Below are positions 1 through 7,678 of a stretch of DNA of 64,000 nucleotides, one piece after another. Source of the stretch: Mucilaginibacter sp. (GTDB lineage: Bacteria > Bacteroidota > Bacteroidia > Sphingobacteriales > Sphingobacteriaceae); assembly GCA_031292485.1 (NCBI GenBank), contig JARLHA010000032.1, forward strand, positions 124,001 through 188,000, in the 5' to 3' direction. The stretch's first letter is position 1. Each line of letters begins with the position of its first letter. Position numbers and translations under genes: made by a program. The notes under the pieces are model-generated. The model saw only the letters and a program-made list of their open reading frames with translations. It was not told the origin of the DNA and did no database searches.

Positions 1-541
1 TTTTATACTGGTAATAAAGATCGGCGGTAAAGTCACTTTTAATCAAATTTTCATTGAGATGCTCCTCTCGCGATAGCCGCCATTGGCTATAATCAACCGG
101 TAAATCTGCGAGTTGCATGCGGTTCCCTACGCTAAGAAAGACCTCAAAAACTTCAGCTTTTTCTTCCTTCGTCAGCATCCTTTCCAATAATTCATACGAA
201 CGGATCGAATAATCAATTAACAGGTATAAGACGTCGCGGTAAGCCCAATCCGGGATTTTATCATTTCTTTTTTTTTCCACATCCTGATGAATAGCTGTTA
301 TCCGGTCAATGGATGCAAGTGCTTTTGATTCTTCCGAGAAGATGATTTGACCCGCGTATTCAACGGTTGAAAATAGCCTGGCGAGAGGGTCTGACGGTAG
401 TCGGCCGGTGAAGTATAGCCAGTCAACGGCCTTGTTCAACGCGAACTCCGCCGCCGCGCCGGCGAATATAAAAAGAACGGTATCGGCTTTGCCCCATATC
501 TTCCTGACGATTGAATTTTTATCAACAAAATATTTTTCCAT
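1..541 (-). CDS. MpaB/DUF2236-family oxygenase, 3' end missing
   Basis: About 180 codons are readable from an ATG at 541 down to the window edge without a stop, so the C-terminus is missing. The N-terminus has a glycine/alanine-rich helix (FIFAGAAAEFAL) followed by the stretch RLFSTVEYAGQIIFSEES and an IHQDVE motif. These match the start of the MpaB / latex-clearing-protein (DUF2236) catalytic domain, whose members are haem-dependent oxygenases or are uncharacterised. The later haem-ligand histidine region is only partly in view. It starts 8 bases after the stop of the DUF2809 gene and on the same strand, so the two are probably cotranscribed. The substrate cannot be told from the sequence. 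Confidence 0.72.
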   Translation of the reverse strand, partial: MEKYFVDKNSIVRKIWGKADTVLFIFAGAAAEFALNKAVDWLYFTGRLPSDPLARLFSTVEYAGQIIFSEESKALASIDRITAIHQDVEKKRNDKIPDWAYRDVLYLLIDYSIRSYELLERMLTKEEKAEVFEVFLSVGNRMQLADLPVDYSQWRLSREEHLNENLIKSDFTADLYYQYK

Positions 542-549
542 ATAAAAAA

Positions 550-948
550 TTACAACGTTTGAAGGCTTAACCTGAGGTTCTCAGCCACAATCACTAAAAT
601 AATACCTAACGTATAAACTAATAAATCTGTAAACGAAAAAGAGGTACCCAACAATACTTTTGCCAGCCTTGAATTTTCCAACCCCAAAACTCTTATCAAA
701 TGAAAATATTGCGAAACCTCAATAGTATAAGCAAATAGCAGAACCCCACCTGCGGTAAGCAGCACCGGCAAGTTGAAAAAGCTTTTTACAAAGCAATAAA
801 TTAGTATCACCACCAAAAAATCACCACCGTAGGGGCGGATAAGAGAGTCATGCAGATAAAGGGCGATGATTATTTCGCTGATGAACAGGAGAAAAGCTGC
901 AATAAAGTAGTCGATATGGAATTTTAACACAATAAAAGTACTTTGCAA
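550..948 (-). CDS. DUF2809 family small membrane protein
   Basis: This 132-residue protein is almost entirely hydrophobic and has about four predicted membrane helices (near residues 12-32, 40-57, 61-76 and 106-122). The motifs RPYGGDFLVVILIYCF and an FTDLLVYTLG segment near the C-terminus are typical of the DUF2809 (VanZ-like) family. The molecular function of the family is not established. The ATG start at 948 puts the first charged residues just before helix one, which is a sensible topology. It lies immediately upstream of the MpaB-family gene (8-base gap), so the pair is likely an operon. I know of no shared pathway. Confidence 0.72.
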   Translation of the reverse strand: MQSTFIVLKFHIDYFIAAFLLFISEIIIALYLHDSLIRPYGGDFLVVILIYCFVKSFFNLPVLLTAGGVLLFAYTIEVSQYFHLIRVLGLENSRLAKVLLGTSFSFTDLLVYTLGIILVIVAENLRLSLQTL

Positions 949-1311
949 AACAAAGTAATTGATAATTAATTAAAACTCCAAACAAGTGAAAGGGTAATTA
1001 CTCTTTTTCTTTTAATCCAGGTGTTTCGTTTTTCCGAAAATTATCATGTATAGCCAAACCGGTATCCCAATCCGAAAAATTTTATAGAAACAACTGCAAT
1101 TATTCATCTTGCCTTGTTGACAGGGCAAATTTTATTGGGGGTAGTCGTTTTTTTAACTTGTAAATCCCTGTTATTAACATACAGTCGGGGAATCACACAG
1201 TCTTTTACATCGTTTCATTTATGATGTTTGCCACCATCTTCCCGGAAAATTAATTTATAAGCAGTGCCCAGCCTGCAGACTGCAAATTGCCGGCTAATAA
1301 CTGCAAACTAA
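949..1311. other. Gene-free interval, no clear feature
   Basis: This stretch of about 360 bases is AT-rich and carries no ORF with convincing coding character. It lies upstream of the minus-strand DUF2809 gene and downstream of the minus-strand lipoprotein gene, so the promoter of the former should be in its left part. I see no strong terminator or repeat here. Confidence 0.5.
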
Positions 1312-1605
1312 TTACCTCCAATACCCTCTATGCCACCTGTATCCGCGCGTGCCACGCTCCCAGGTCCCACGCATCCATACCCGGCCTGGTCTGGGGCTGG
1401 CCCAATGGCCGCGGAAATATACGTATTGCCCACCTTGCCAGGCCCAATCGCCATCAATCCAAATTGCGCCTGCATAAGGAGCTGCCGGCCTTTCGTAAAG
1501 CGGCTCCACCGGCCTGTTATACACATAGTAACTTCCGGCACATGATGCCAGAAAAAGGGAACCTGCCAACGCGAGCATCATCCCTGATTTTGATATTGTT
1601 TTCAT
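1312..1605 (-). CDS. WXXGXW-repeat lipoprotein
   Basis: This 97-residue protein has a lipoprotein signal peptide ending in the lipobox LASC (lipidated Cys22). The mature part is rich in Trp, Arg, Gly and Tyr, with repeats such as WIDGDWAW, YFRGHWA and WHRGYW. That pattern is the WXXGXW (YXWGXW) repeat of small Bacteroidota and proteobacterial envelope proteins of unknown function. The high GC of the repeat part produces long overlapping open frames on both strands, but only this frame has a signal peptide and the family motif. The product should be anchored in the outer or inner membrane facing the periplasm. Confidence 0.85.
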   Translation of the reverse strand: MKTISKSGMMLALAGSLFLASCAGSYYVYNRPVEPLYERPAAPYAGAIWIDGDWAWQGGQYVYFRGHWASPRPGRVWMRGTWERGTRGYRWHRGYWR

Positions 1606-1727
1606 AGGTTTTACTATTAATATCTGAATATGATAATAAAGATATTGACAAATAATACCATAAAAGGTTTGAAATTTTTAAAGATCAAAAATCAGTGTTT
1701 TCTCAGAAATGTGGCTGGAAATCAACG

Positions 1728-2624
1728 TTAGTGATGTTTGCTGAATTTGTTCGCAATGACCAGATCTTTGCTGCCGGCTGTGTACTCATAAAACCCTTCT
1801 CCTGATTTAATGCCTTTGTGCCCGGCGGTAACCATGTTCACTAACAGCGGGCAGGGCGCATATTTTTGATTGCCAAAGCCATGATACAATACATTTAATA
1901 TTGCCAGGCAAACATCCAGGCCAATAAAATCAGCCAGTTGCAGGGGCCCCATCGGGTGGGCCATACCCAATTTCATTACTGAATCAATTTCGGCCACACC
2001 TGCCACACCTTCATATAAAGTATAAATAGCCTCATTGATCATGGGCATTAAAATCCGGTTGGCTACAAAACCCGGATAATCGTTTACCTCGACGGGATTT
2101 TTATCCAGTTGTTTCGCCAGATACATCACCTTCTGAGTAACATCGTCAGTCGTGGCATAGCCCCTGATCACTTCAACAAGCTTCATCAATGGGACAGGGT
2201 TCATAAAATGCATCCCTATAACATTGCCCGGATTTTTGCTTACCGCGGCTATTTCTGTGATGGATATGGACGAGGTATTCGAAGCAAGGATCGTATCGGC
2301 TTTACAAAGATGACTCAGTTGTTTAAACAGGTTTAATTTGATCTCCTTATTTTCAGTCGCTGCTTCCACAATAAGATCAGCATTGGCTATGGCCGGTTCA
2401 AGTTCGGTAAAAACGGCGATCCTGTCAAGGGCCGCAGTTTTAAGTTGTTCGTCAATCACACCTTTTTTTAGCTGCCTGTCAAGATTGTTGGTTATGGTGA
2501 CTATTGCCCGGTCAAGTGCGTCTTTACTGATATCAAATAAGGCAACCTTAAAACCATGCATAGCAAAGGTATGAGCAATGCCGTTACCCATGGTACCGGA
2601 GCCAATTACTGTAATTTGTTTCAT
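1728..2624 (-). CDS. 3-hydroxyacyl-CoA (3-hydroxybutyryl-CoA) dehydrogenase
   Basis: The 298-residue length matches single-domain, Hbd-type 3-hydroxyacyl-CoA dehydrogenases. The N-terminus carries the NAD-binding glycine motif (GSGTMG, residues 8-13). ASNTSS (near 115-119) and HFMNPVPLMKLVEVI follow; His139 and Glu151 form the expected catalytic pair. The C-terminal helical domain has PGFVANRILMPMINEA and the MGPLQLADFIGLDV dimerisation region. It oxidises (S)-3-hydroxyacyl-CoA to 3-ketoacyl-CoA with NAD+ in the cytosol, in fatty-acid or amino-acid degradation. It follows bioD on the same strand with a 76-base gap, and cotranscription with the biotin genes is possible. Specificity for C4 or longer chains is not readable. 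Confidence 0.93.
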   Translation of the reverse strand: MKQITVIGSGTMGNGIAHTFAMHGFKVALFDISKDALDRAIVTITNNLDRQLKKGVIDEQLKTAALDRIAVFTELEPAIANADLIVEAATENKEIKLNLFKQLSHLCKADTILASNTSSISITEIAAVSKNPGNVIGMHFMNPVPLMKLVEVIRGYATTDDVTQKVMYLAKQLDKNPVEVNDYPGFVANRILMPMINEAIYTLYEGVAGVAEIDSVMKLGMAHPMGPLQLADFIGLDVCLAILNVLYHGFGNQKYAPCPLLVNMVTAGHKGIKSGEGFYEYTAGSKDLVIANKFSKHH

Positions 2625-2700
2625 TTAATTATAAGTTATTCTATATAATCCAGGTTATTATCGCCCGAACGTCCGCGGCTTCTTCCGGACTCATTTTTAT

Positions 2701-3318
2701 TTATAAGCCATCAATATAATTTCCGGCATCAATTATCGCGTTTTTATCTATTTTGGTGTACTCGGGAATATGACCCAATAATTCAAGCCCCGTATTCTCA
2801 AGGATAAATTCTTTCGAATAAATATCTTTCACCCCGTTAAAAATGATACCCCTTACCGGGATCTTCTCATTTTTTAAGGCATAGGCTGATAATAAGGTGT
2901 GGTTAATGCTGCCGAGGTAATTTTGTGAAACCAGTATAACAGCCGCGCCTAATTGCCTGATCAGGTCCAGCATTAAAAAATCGGTGTTTAGCGGTACCAT
3001 CAAACCGCCCGCGCCTTCAATAACCAGTATATTATTTGTTTTTGGCAGTACGATGTTTTCAGGGTTGATACTTATGCCGTCGATGGCCGCAGATTTATGC
3101 GGAGAAAAAGGCTGGGTTAACCGGTAGGCTTCTTCAAAAAAAGCAGTTTTTGAATTTGAAATCAAATTTTTAACCGTTATTGTATCACTGTTTTCCAGGT
3201 CGCCCGATTGGACTGGTTTCCAGTAGTCTGCCTTCAGCTTTTCCACCAAAACAGCAGATACAATAGTTTTACCGATGCCTGTGCCAATCCCGGTTATAAA
3301 TAAGGGCCTGTTATTCAT
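2701..3318 (-). CDS. bioD: Dethiobiotin synthetase
   Basis: This 205-residue protein has the deviant P-loop FITGIGTGIGKT at its N-terminus, then YWKPVQSG (substrate-binding lysine) and VIEGAGGLMVPL, all signatures of BioD. It carboxylates 7,8-diaminononanoate with ATP to close the ureido ring of dethiobiotin, the penultimate step of biotin synthesis. The start codon overlaps the end of bioF by 8 bases, which argues for translational coupling. bioA and bioB are not in this window. BioD is at the usual lower size limit for Bacteroidota and shows no missing motif. Confidence 0.95.
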   Translation of the reverse strand: MNNRPLFITGIGTGIGKTIVSAVLVEKLKADYWKPVQSGDLENSDTITVKNLISNSKTAFFEEAYRLTQPFSPHKSAAIDGISINPENIVLPKTNNILVIEGAGGLMVPLNTDFLMLDLIRQLGAAVILVSQNYLGSINHTLLSAYALKNEKIPVRGIIFNGVKDIYSKEFILENTGLELLGHIPEYTKIDKNAIIDAGNYIDGL

Positions 3319-4435
3319 TTATAAAACCATTAATGATATCTGTCAGCAAAGTTATTTCATTTTTGGTATTAAACGAATGCAAACAGATCCTTATCCGTTC
3401 GCTTTCCGCCGGTACCGTTGGGCTAAGTATCGGCCTTACATCCAAACCATTATTTTGGAGGATTTGTGCCAATAATTTTGCTTTTTCATTGCTTTTTAAA
3501 ACGATGCATTGAATCCCGCTGTCGCTTCTAATCAGTGGATAACTTTCATTATCCTTTATGCTTTGTTTAAAGTGTAAAATATTTTGCTCTAATAGTTGAG
3601 CCTGATCTGCCGATTCCAATAAAAGCCCGTAGGCCATTTTTACTGCCGCCAATTGATGTAAAGGCGCCGCTGTGGTATAAATAAATGAACGGGCAAAATT
3701 TACCAGGTATTCCTTTAATAAGGCACTGCCCAGGACAACAGCCCCATGACATCCCAGCGCCTTCCCGAAAGTGACAATCCGCGCAAATATACTGTATTTC
3801 AACGTTTTGTCAATCAACCCCAATCCGTATAAGCCAACTGCGTGGGCTTCATCAACAATTAAATGCGCGTTGTATTTATCGGCCATGTTCAATATTTCAG
3901 CGATAGGAGGGGTGTCGCCATCCATGGAGTAAACACTCTCAATGGCTACATAGCAGTTTCCCTTTGCCTGTTTCAGTTTATCTTCAAGGGCCTGCAGGTC
4001 GTTATGTTTAAAAGTATAGCGGTTGGCATAACTTAATCTTGCCCCATCGATAATGGAAGCGTGTATCAGTTCGTCAGTAATAATGGTATCCCCGCGCTGA
4101 GGCAGCGAAGAAAATAAACCCAGGTTAGCATCATAACCCGAATTAAATAACAGTGCGGCTTCACACTGGTGCTGTGATGCAATATAGCCTTCCAAAGCCA
4201 GGGCATAATCCGAATTTCCGGAAAGCAGGCGAGAGCCGGTTGATCCGGTTGAGCCTTTACCGTTATTTTTTATTTCCTCTTCAACTTTATTTTGTAAAAC
4301 CGGCGATCCTGCAAATCCAAGGTAATCATTTGAACAGAAATCGACCAGTTTATTTTGGGGTTTTAGGGAACGCAAATTACCGGCCATGTGCCTTTCATCC
4401 AATTTCTTTTTTATAAATAATTCCGATGCCGTCAA
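3311..4435 (-). CDS. bioF: 8-amino-7-oxononanoate synthase
   Basis: This 374-residue fold-type I PLP enzyme of the alpha-oxoamine synthase family carries CSNDYLGFA near residue 34, GSTGSTGSRLLSG near 61, DEAHAVG at 195-201 and the PLP lysine Lys225 in TFGKALG. The family also includes 2-amino-3-ketobutyrate CoA ligase, but the direct overlap with bioD makes BioF the best call. It condenses pimeloyl-ACP or pimeloyl-CoA with alanine to give 8-amino-7-oxononanoate. The ATG at 4435 is preferred because upstream sequence is non-coding and ends in a terminator for the next gene. It is the first gene of a bioF-bioD unit. Confidence 0.93.
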   Translation of the reverse strand: MTASELFIKKKLDERHMAGNLRSLKPQNKLVDFCSNDYLGFAGSPVLQNKVEEEIKNNGKGSTGSTGSRLLSGNSDYALALEGYIASQHQCEAALLFNSGYDANLGLFSSLPQRGDTIITDELIHASIIDGARLSYANRYTFKHNDLQALEDKLKQAKGNCYVAIESVYSMDGDTPPIAEILNMADKYNAHLIVDEAHAVGLYGLGLIDKTLKYSIFARIVTFGKALGCHGAVVLGSALLKEYLVNFARSFIYTTAAPLHQLAAVKMAYGLLLESADQAQLLEQNILHFKQSIKDNESYPLIRSDSGIQCIVLKSNEKAKLLAQILQNNGLDVRPILSPTVPAESERIRICLHSFNTKNEITLLTDIINGFINE

Positions 4436-4456
4436 AATGAAAAATTTTTGCTAAAA

Positions 4457-4490
4457 TAAAGAAAGCGCCCCGGTTTAACAGGGCGCTTTC
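4457..4490 (-). terminator. Rho-independent terminator
   Basis: A perfect 10-base stem (4461-4470 pairing with 4481-4490, GAAAGCGCCC/GGGCGCTTTC) with a 10-base loop is followed on the minus strand by a T-rich run. It sits 25 bases after the stop of the Spy-like gene and just before bioF, so it separates the two transcripts. Confidence 0.85.
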
Positions 4491-4515
4491 TTAAAAATTT
4501 ACTTGGGCAGGGGCA

Positions 4516-4890
4516 TTAATTACCTCCGCCACCACCGCCGCCACCCTGTTGCATACGGGCGCGGTTTTCCTCCTGCATTTTTTGATAAGCTGCCGCCTGG
4601 TCGGGGGTTAATAGTGCTTTAATTTGTGCATTTGTTGCCTGCATTAAGGGCATCATTGCCGCTCTCATGGCATCCCTGTCGCCATTTGCCGCTGTTCTGA
4701 TGCTGTCTCTTTTTGTGGCCTGGGTTTTATAAATTGCCAACACCTTGGAGGTTTGGTCGTCAGTTAATTTCAATTGCGTTTGCAACTGTTTAGCCCTATC
4801 CTCCGGACTCATCCGCATACCGCCACCTTGTGCACGGCTTACTGCTGTAATTCCTAAAAGGAAACAGCACATTAACAAAATTTTTCTCAT
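4516..4890 (-). CDS. Spy/CpxP-like small secreted helical protein
   Basis: This 124-residue protein has a cleavable signal peptide (hydrophobic core MCCFLLGITAVSRA, cut before QGGG). The mature part is helical and charged, with MSPEDRAKQLQTQLKLTDDQ and LLTPDQAAAYQKMQEENRAR, the paired LTxxQ-like helices seen in Spy/CpxP-type periplasmic proteins and DUF4890-like Bacteroidota proteins. It ends in a Gly/Asn tail of nine glycines. The likely role is a periplasmic chaperone or stress protein, by family resemblance only. It is a single-gene transcript bounded by the terminator at 4457-4490. Confidence 0.7.
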   Translation of the reverse strand: MRKILLMCCFLLGITAVSRAQGGGMRMSPEDRAKQLQTQLKLTDDQTSKVLAIYKTQATKRDSIRTAANGDRDAMRAAMMPLMQATNAQIKALLTPDQAAAYQKMQEENRARMQQGGGGGGGGN

Positions 4891-4977
4891 TACTTTTTAG
4901 ATTTTTATATTTAGATAAAGTTAAGTTCAATTAGTTTAAATAAGAGGATGTAACTTAATTGTTGCCTTGAAGATTGG

Positions 4978-5159
4978 TTGATTAAGTTTATTGAGTTGAT
5001 TAGGTGAGTGGTTAGCTATAGGAGCATAGCCCCGCGTAACTTAACAAAATAATTAGACCGGCGGGGACTAGTTGGATTAAGTGAGTGGTTTGTTATACGG
5101 GCGTACGGAGATTTGCGCCGTGTAACTTAATCACCTACTCACTTAATCAACCTAATTAA
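4978..5159. repeat. Direct and inverted intergenic repeat block
   Basis: Two direct copies of a 45-55 base unit are visible, roughly 4998-5043 and 5075-5130. Both begin GATTArGTGAGTGGTT and end GTAACTTAA, with a variable GC-containing middle. An inverted partial copy (CACTTAATCAACCTAATTAA) follows at 5140-5159 and runs up to the stop codon of the S24/XRE gene. The block lies between two minus-strand genes. It resembles the CTAATTCAC-type words near 22.4 kb and 57.0 kb. No ORF is present. Confidence 0.6.
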
Positions 5160-5930
5160 CTAATTAGACTGCAAATTCGAAATAGAGCGCTGCATCTGGG
5201 CCATCATGCTGGTAAGGCTTTCTAATGTGGGCTCTGGGGTTGGTAACGGGAAATGAGTTGATATAAATGCTTTGGCCTTCCATATTTCCAGTATATCTTC
5301 GCTCGTTATTTCGTAAGGCTCATATACCGGGTTATCAGATATAAGTTTAAGCGGTTTGTTTTCTTTAAATTTATTACCGATGCGTTTGTATACAATACCA
5401 TCATTTTTTGATATCACCACATAGGTTTCTGCCGGTTTTACATCCGCCCAATTTTCAACGTATTCGCCTATTATAATAGTTCCTGAAATTAAAGGAAGCA
5501 TCGAATCACCTTTTATTTCAAAAGCCCTGTAAGTACCCTGTTTAAACATAGGCAAATAAAATTTTGGTAACTGGGCCACATATTCAGGATCGGCATAGCC
5601 ATTCAAATAACCTGCACTAGCTTTTAAAGGTACCAGTTCGATGTTTTCGTTATCGTCCTTGTCAACAGAAATACTTAATACGCGCAGGTTGGCAGGGTTG
5701 CCTTTCGGTTTGGGGGCCCATTTTTCGTTGATGGTTTCGTTAATAAAGTCGTCAATCGATACATCAAAAAATAATGCTATTTTTTTTAGCAGTTCATACT
5801 TCGGATCTGCTCTTTCTTCTTCATAAGCGCCTACAAGCGACCTTTTTATGCCTACAGCGTCAGCAAACTGCTGTTGTGTAAGGCCTTTCTTTTTTCTAAG
5901 AAATTTAATATTTGAAGGAATTTTTGACAT
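5160..5930 (-). CDS. XRE-family regulator with S24/LexA-like peptidase domain
   Basis: With the ATG at 5930 the protein has 256 residues; the longer reading from 5972 would start inside the 44-base dyad and adds a hydrophobic leader unlike the family. An HTH_3 domain occupies about residues 5-60 (GLTQQQFADAVGIKRSLVGAY). An acidic linker leads to KASAGYLNGY, where Ala106-Gly107 is a candidate self-cleavage site. The S24 domain has Ser143 in GDSM and Lys182 in VYKRI, the Ser/Lys dyad of LexA and UmuD. Such proteins repress DNA-damage or phage genes and self-cleave when RecA filaments form. The dyad upstream and the divergent gene suggest autoregulation and control of the neighbour. Confidence 0.85.
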   Translation of the reverse strand: MSKIPSNIKFLRKKKGLTQQQFADAVGIKRSLVGAYEEERADPKYELLKKIALFFDVSIDDFINETINEKWAPKPKGNPANLRVLSISVDKDDNENIELVPLKASAGYLNGYADPEYVAQLPKFYLPMFKQGTYRAFEIKGDSMLPLISGTIIIGEYVENWADVKPAETYVVISKNDGIVYKRIGNKFKENKPLKLISDNPVYEPYEITSEDILEIWKAKAFISTHFPLPTPEPTLESLTSMMAQMQRSISNLQSN

Positions 5931-5946
5931 AAAATTTGGAATTGCT

Positions 5947-5990
5947 AAAATAATTAGTATTTTTATGCTCATAAAATTAGTAATTATTTT
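5947..5990. promoter_or_regulatory. 44-base near-perfect dyad, candidate repressor operator
   Basis: Of 44 positions, 38 are self-complementary around a centre at 5968/5969. The arms contain AATAATTAGTA and TAGTAATTATT and the inner half-sites TTTTATG/CATAAAA. It fills the space between the S24/XRE start (5930) and the divergent GIY-YIG start (6017), so a protein bound here would control both. Assignment to the adjacent repressor is inferred. Confidence 0.6.
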
Positions 5991-6016
5991 TAAACCAGCA
6001 AAATTTATTTATCAAT

Positions 6017-6373
6017 ATGAAACGATTCATCTATATTATTACCGACAGAAACCGCAATAACTTACACGTAGGCCTATGTTCTGACCTGTTGAAAACGTTG
6101 GAATTTTATCGCCAGATGCCTACTTTATTTTTTGATAATGCCAACCAGCTTAACCGTTTGGTTTATTTTGAAGAGATCAATACAGAAGAACAGGCTATGG
6201 AACGGTTTAAAACAGTAAGCACCTACACCAGGCCTCAGAAAGAAAAAATGATCAGACCGGTAAACCCTGATTGGGTGGATCTGACCATTGGATTAAATTA
6301 CGAAAGCGGAGTAAGAGTAAGACCCCAACTCCGCCCGTCAATCGGTTCAAGCCGAAGAGCGCTTACTTTTTAA
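6017..6373 (+). CDS. Degenerate GIY-YIG-fold protein
   Basis: This 118-residue protein aligns by eye with the UPF0213-type GIY-YIG family. FIYIITDRN takes the place of the GIY strand, HVGL that of YIG, then VYFEEINTEEQAMERFKTV, and NPDWVDL matches the family NPxWxDL ending. Several active-site positions differ: the arginine after YIG (normally LxxR) is LLKT, and the glutamate of the REKxLK helix reads RFKTV. It is therefore probably not an efficient nuclease. It is transcribed divergently from the S24/XRE gene across the dyad. Its last 11 bases overlap msrB tail-to-tail. Members of this family beside LexA-like regulators suggest a damage-response role, which is inference. Confidence 0.7.
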   Translation: MKRFIYIITDRNRNNLHVGLCSDLLKTLEFYRQMPTLFFDNANQLNRLVYFEEINTEEQAMERFKTVSTYTRPQKEKMIRPVNPDWVDLTIGLNYESGVRVRPQLRPSIGSSRRALTF

Positions 6374-6854
6374 TAAACTTTAAAGCGCCCGAGTTCATGC
6401 AATATCTTTTGCCACCGCGATCTTCCGGTCCGTCGTCAAAAACATGGCCAAGGTGCAGGCCCGTGCTTCGCTCAATTACTTCATCGCGCATCATACCATC
6501 GCTGTTATCGGTAACAACCTCTATTTTTTTGGGGTCTACCGGTTTTACAAAACTTGGCCAGCCGGTACCGCTATCATATTTGTCATCCGACGAAAATAAT
6601 ACTTCGCCGGTGGCCGCGCTAACATAAACGCCTTTTTCATGGTTGTTAAAATAGGCATTCTGATAAGGAGGTTCTGTTCCGCTTTCCACCATTATATAAT
6701 ACTGGTTGGGGGCGAGTATTTTTTTCCATTCGGCAGGAGCTTTGCTCATTTTACGTTTCGGGTCGTATTTTTTTAACTGCTGGCCGCTGCTCGGCTGGCA
6801 ACCAAATGCCGTGATCATACTCACGAGCAGCATTGCTAAAATTGATTTCTTCAT
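6363..6854 (-). CDS. msrB: Peptide-methionine (R)-S-oxide reductase, lipoprotein form
   Basis: This 163-residue protein has a lipoprotein signal with Cys19 in AFGC, so it should be membrane-anchored and act in the envelope. The SelR domain is clear: SGTGWPSF, GLHLGHVFDDGP, and the catalytic Cys152 in RYCMNSGAL. The two CxxC zinc pairs of many MsrB enzymes are absent (YVSAATGEVLF in place of CxxC), so this is a zinc-free type. It reduces methionine-R-sulfoxide in oxidised envelope proteins. The stop codon region overlaps the convergent GIY-YIG gene by 11 bases. Confidence 0.93.
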   Translation of the reverse strand: MKKSILAMLLVSMITAFGCQPSSGQQLKKYDPKRKMSKAPAEWKKILAPNQYYIMVESGTEPPYQNAYFNNHEKGVYVSAATGEVLFSSDDKYDSGTGWPSFVKPVDPKKIEVVTDNSDGMMRDEVIERSTGLHLGHVFDDGPEDRGGKRYCMNSGALKFIKK

Positions 6855-6952
6855 TATTTAATCTTTTTATATTTAGACGACAGGGATTTTATTTCCTTAC
6901 AAAAATAATTACGAAATATCTTAACAATGGGTTTGTCAGCGCCGGGTCTGAT

Positions 6953-7561
6953 TTACATTGCTTTTGGTTTGGGAAACAGTACCGAAGTCACAATATGCAA
7001 AATCCCATTGCTTTGCTGGATATCAAATTTACTGATAATGCTTTGCCCGCCATTTTCGTCAATTAAAACAATATTGCGGTTTCCGTCAATTTTGGCAGTA
7101 AGTTTACTGCCTGCAATAGTGATAAAAGTGGCCTCGCCATTATTTGCATTGATTTTTTTCTCAATATCATGGGCTGTCAGGCGCCCTGCAATAGCATGAT
7201 AGGTAAGCAGGTAGCTCAGGTCGTCTTTATGGTTAGGTTTAATAAGGGTATCTAATTCGCCTGCCGGCAATTTTTCAAAGGCTTTATTCGTCGGCGCGAA
7301 AACGGTAATCGGCCCTTTGCTTTTAAATGTCTCCGTTAATCCGGCGTCTGCAATAACCGAAACAAGGGTAGAATACTCCTGCGATTGTGTTATATTTTCA
7401 ATGATGTCATTTGATGAGACCATTTTGACGCCGTCAACAACTTTTATCTTACCCCATTTTGCCTTCACTGTATCGTTTACCGGGTTTGTAAGCGTTGTTG
7501 TTTGTGAAAACACAACAGCACTACTTAAAACCAGTATGATAACTCCTACCCATTTTTTCAT
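6953..7561 (-). CDS. Fasciclin-domain secreted protein
   Basis: This 202-residue protein has an N-terminal signal peptide (hydrophobic VGVIILVLSSAVVFSQ). One FAS1 domain follows from about residue 50: IIENITQSQEYSTLVSVI, then GPITVFAPTNKAFEKL, YHAIAGRLTAHDI, and a C-terminal NGILHIVTSVLFP that matches the canonical NGxIHxID motif. FAS1 domains mediate adhesion at the cell surface. There is no lipobox, so it is probably periplasmic or secreted. It sits alone between msrB and the large outer-membrane protein, all on the minus strand, with gaps of about 100 bases on either side. Confidence 0.9.
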   Translation of the reverse strand: MKKWVGVIILVLSSAVVFSQTTTLTNPVNDTVKAKWGKIKVVDGVKMVSSNDIIENITQSQEYSTLVSVIADAGLTETFKSKGPITVFAPTNKAFEKLPAGELDTLIKPNHKDDLSYLLTYHAIAGRLTAHDIEKKINANNGEATFITIAGSKLTAKIDGNRNIVLIDENGGQSIISKFDIQQSNGILHIVTSVLFPKPKAM

Positions 7562-7678
7562 GCAGCAAAACTACTATAATTCATTTAACAGTAATTACAA
7601 AAAAAGCCGTTTATAGTTTTTTGGAAGTCAAATTTTTGTAACAATTAATCCCAATTTATGAATTCTGCGCTTCAATAG

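Noticed and set aside
1287..1607. Long open frames on both strands over the lipoprotein gene
   Set aside because: Only the 1312-1605 minus-strand frame has a signal peptide and the WXXGXW repeat; the others are GC-driven shadows.
5930..5972. The longer start of the S24/XRE regulator at 5972
   Set aside because: It adds a hydrophobic leader unlike the family and puts the start codon in the centre of the 44-base dyad; the ATG at 5930 is the better start.
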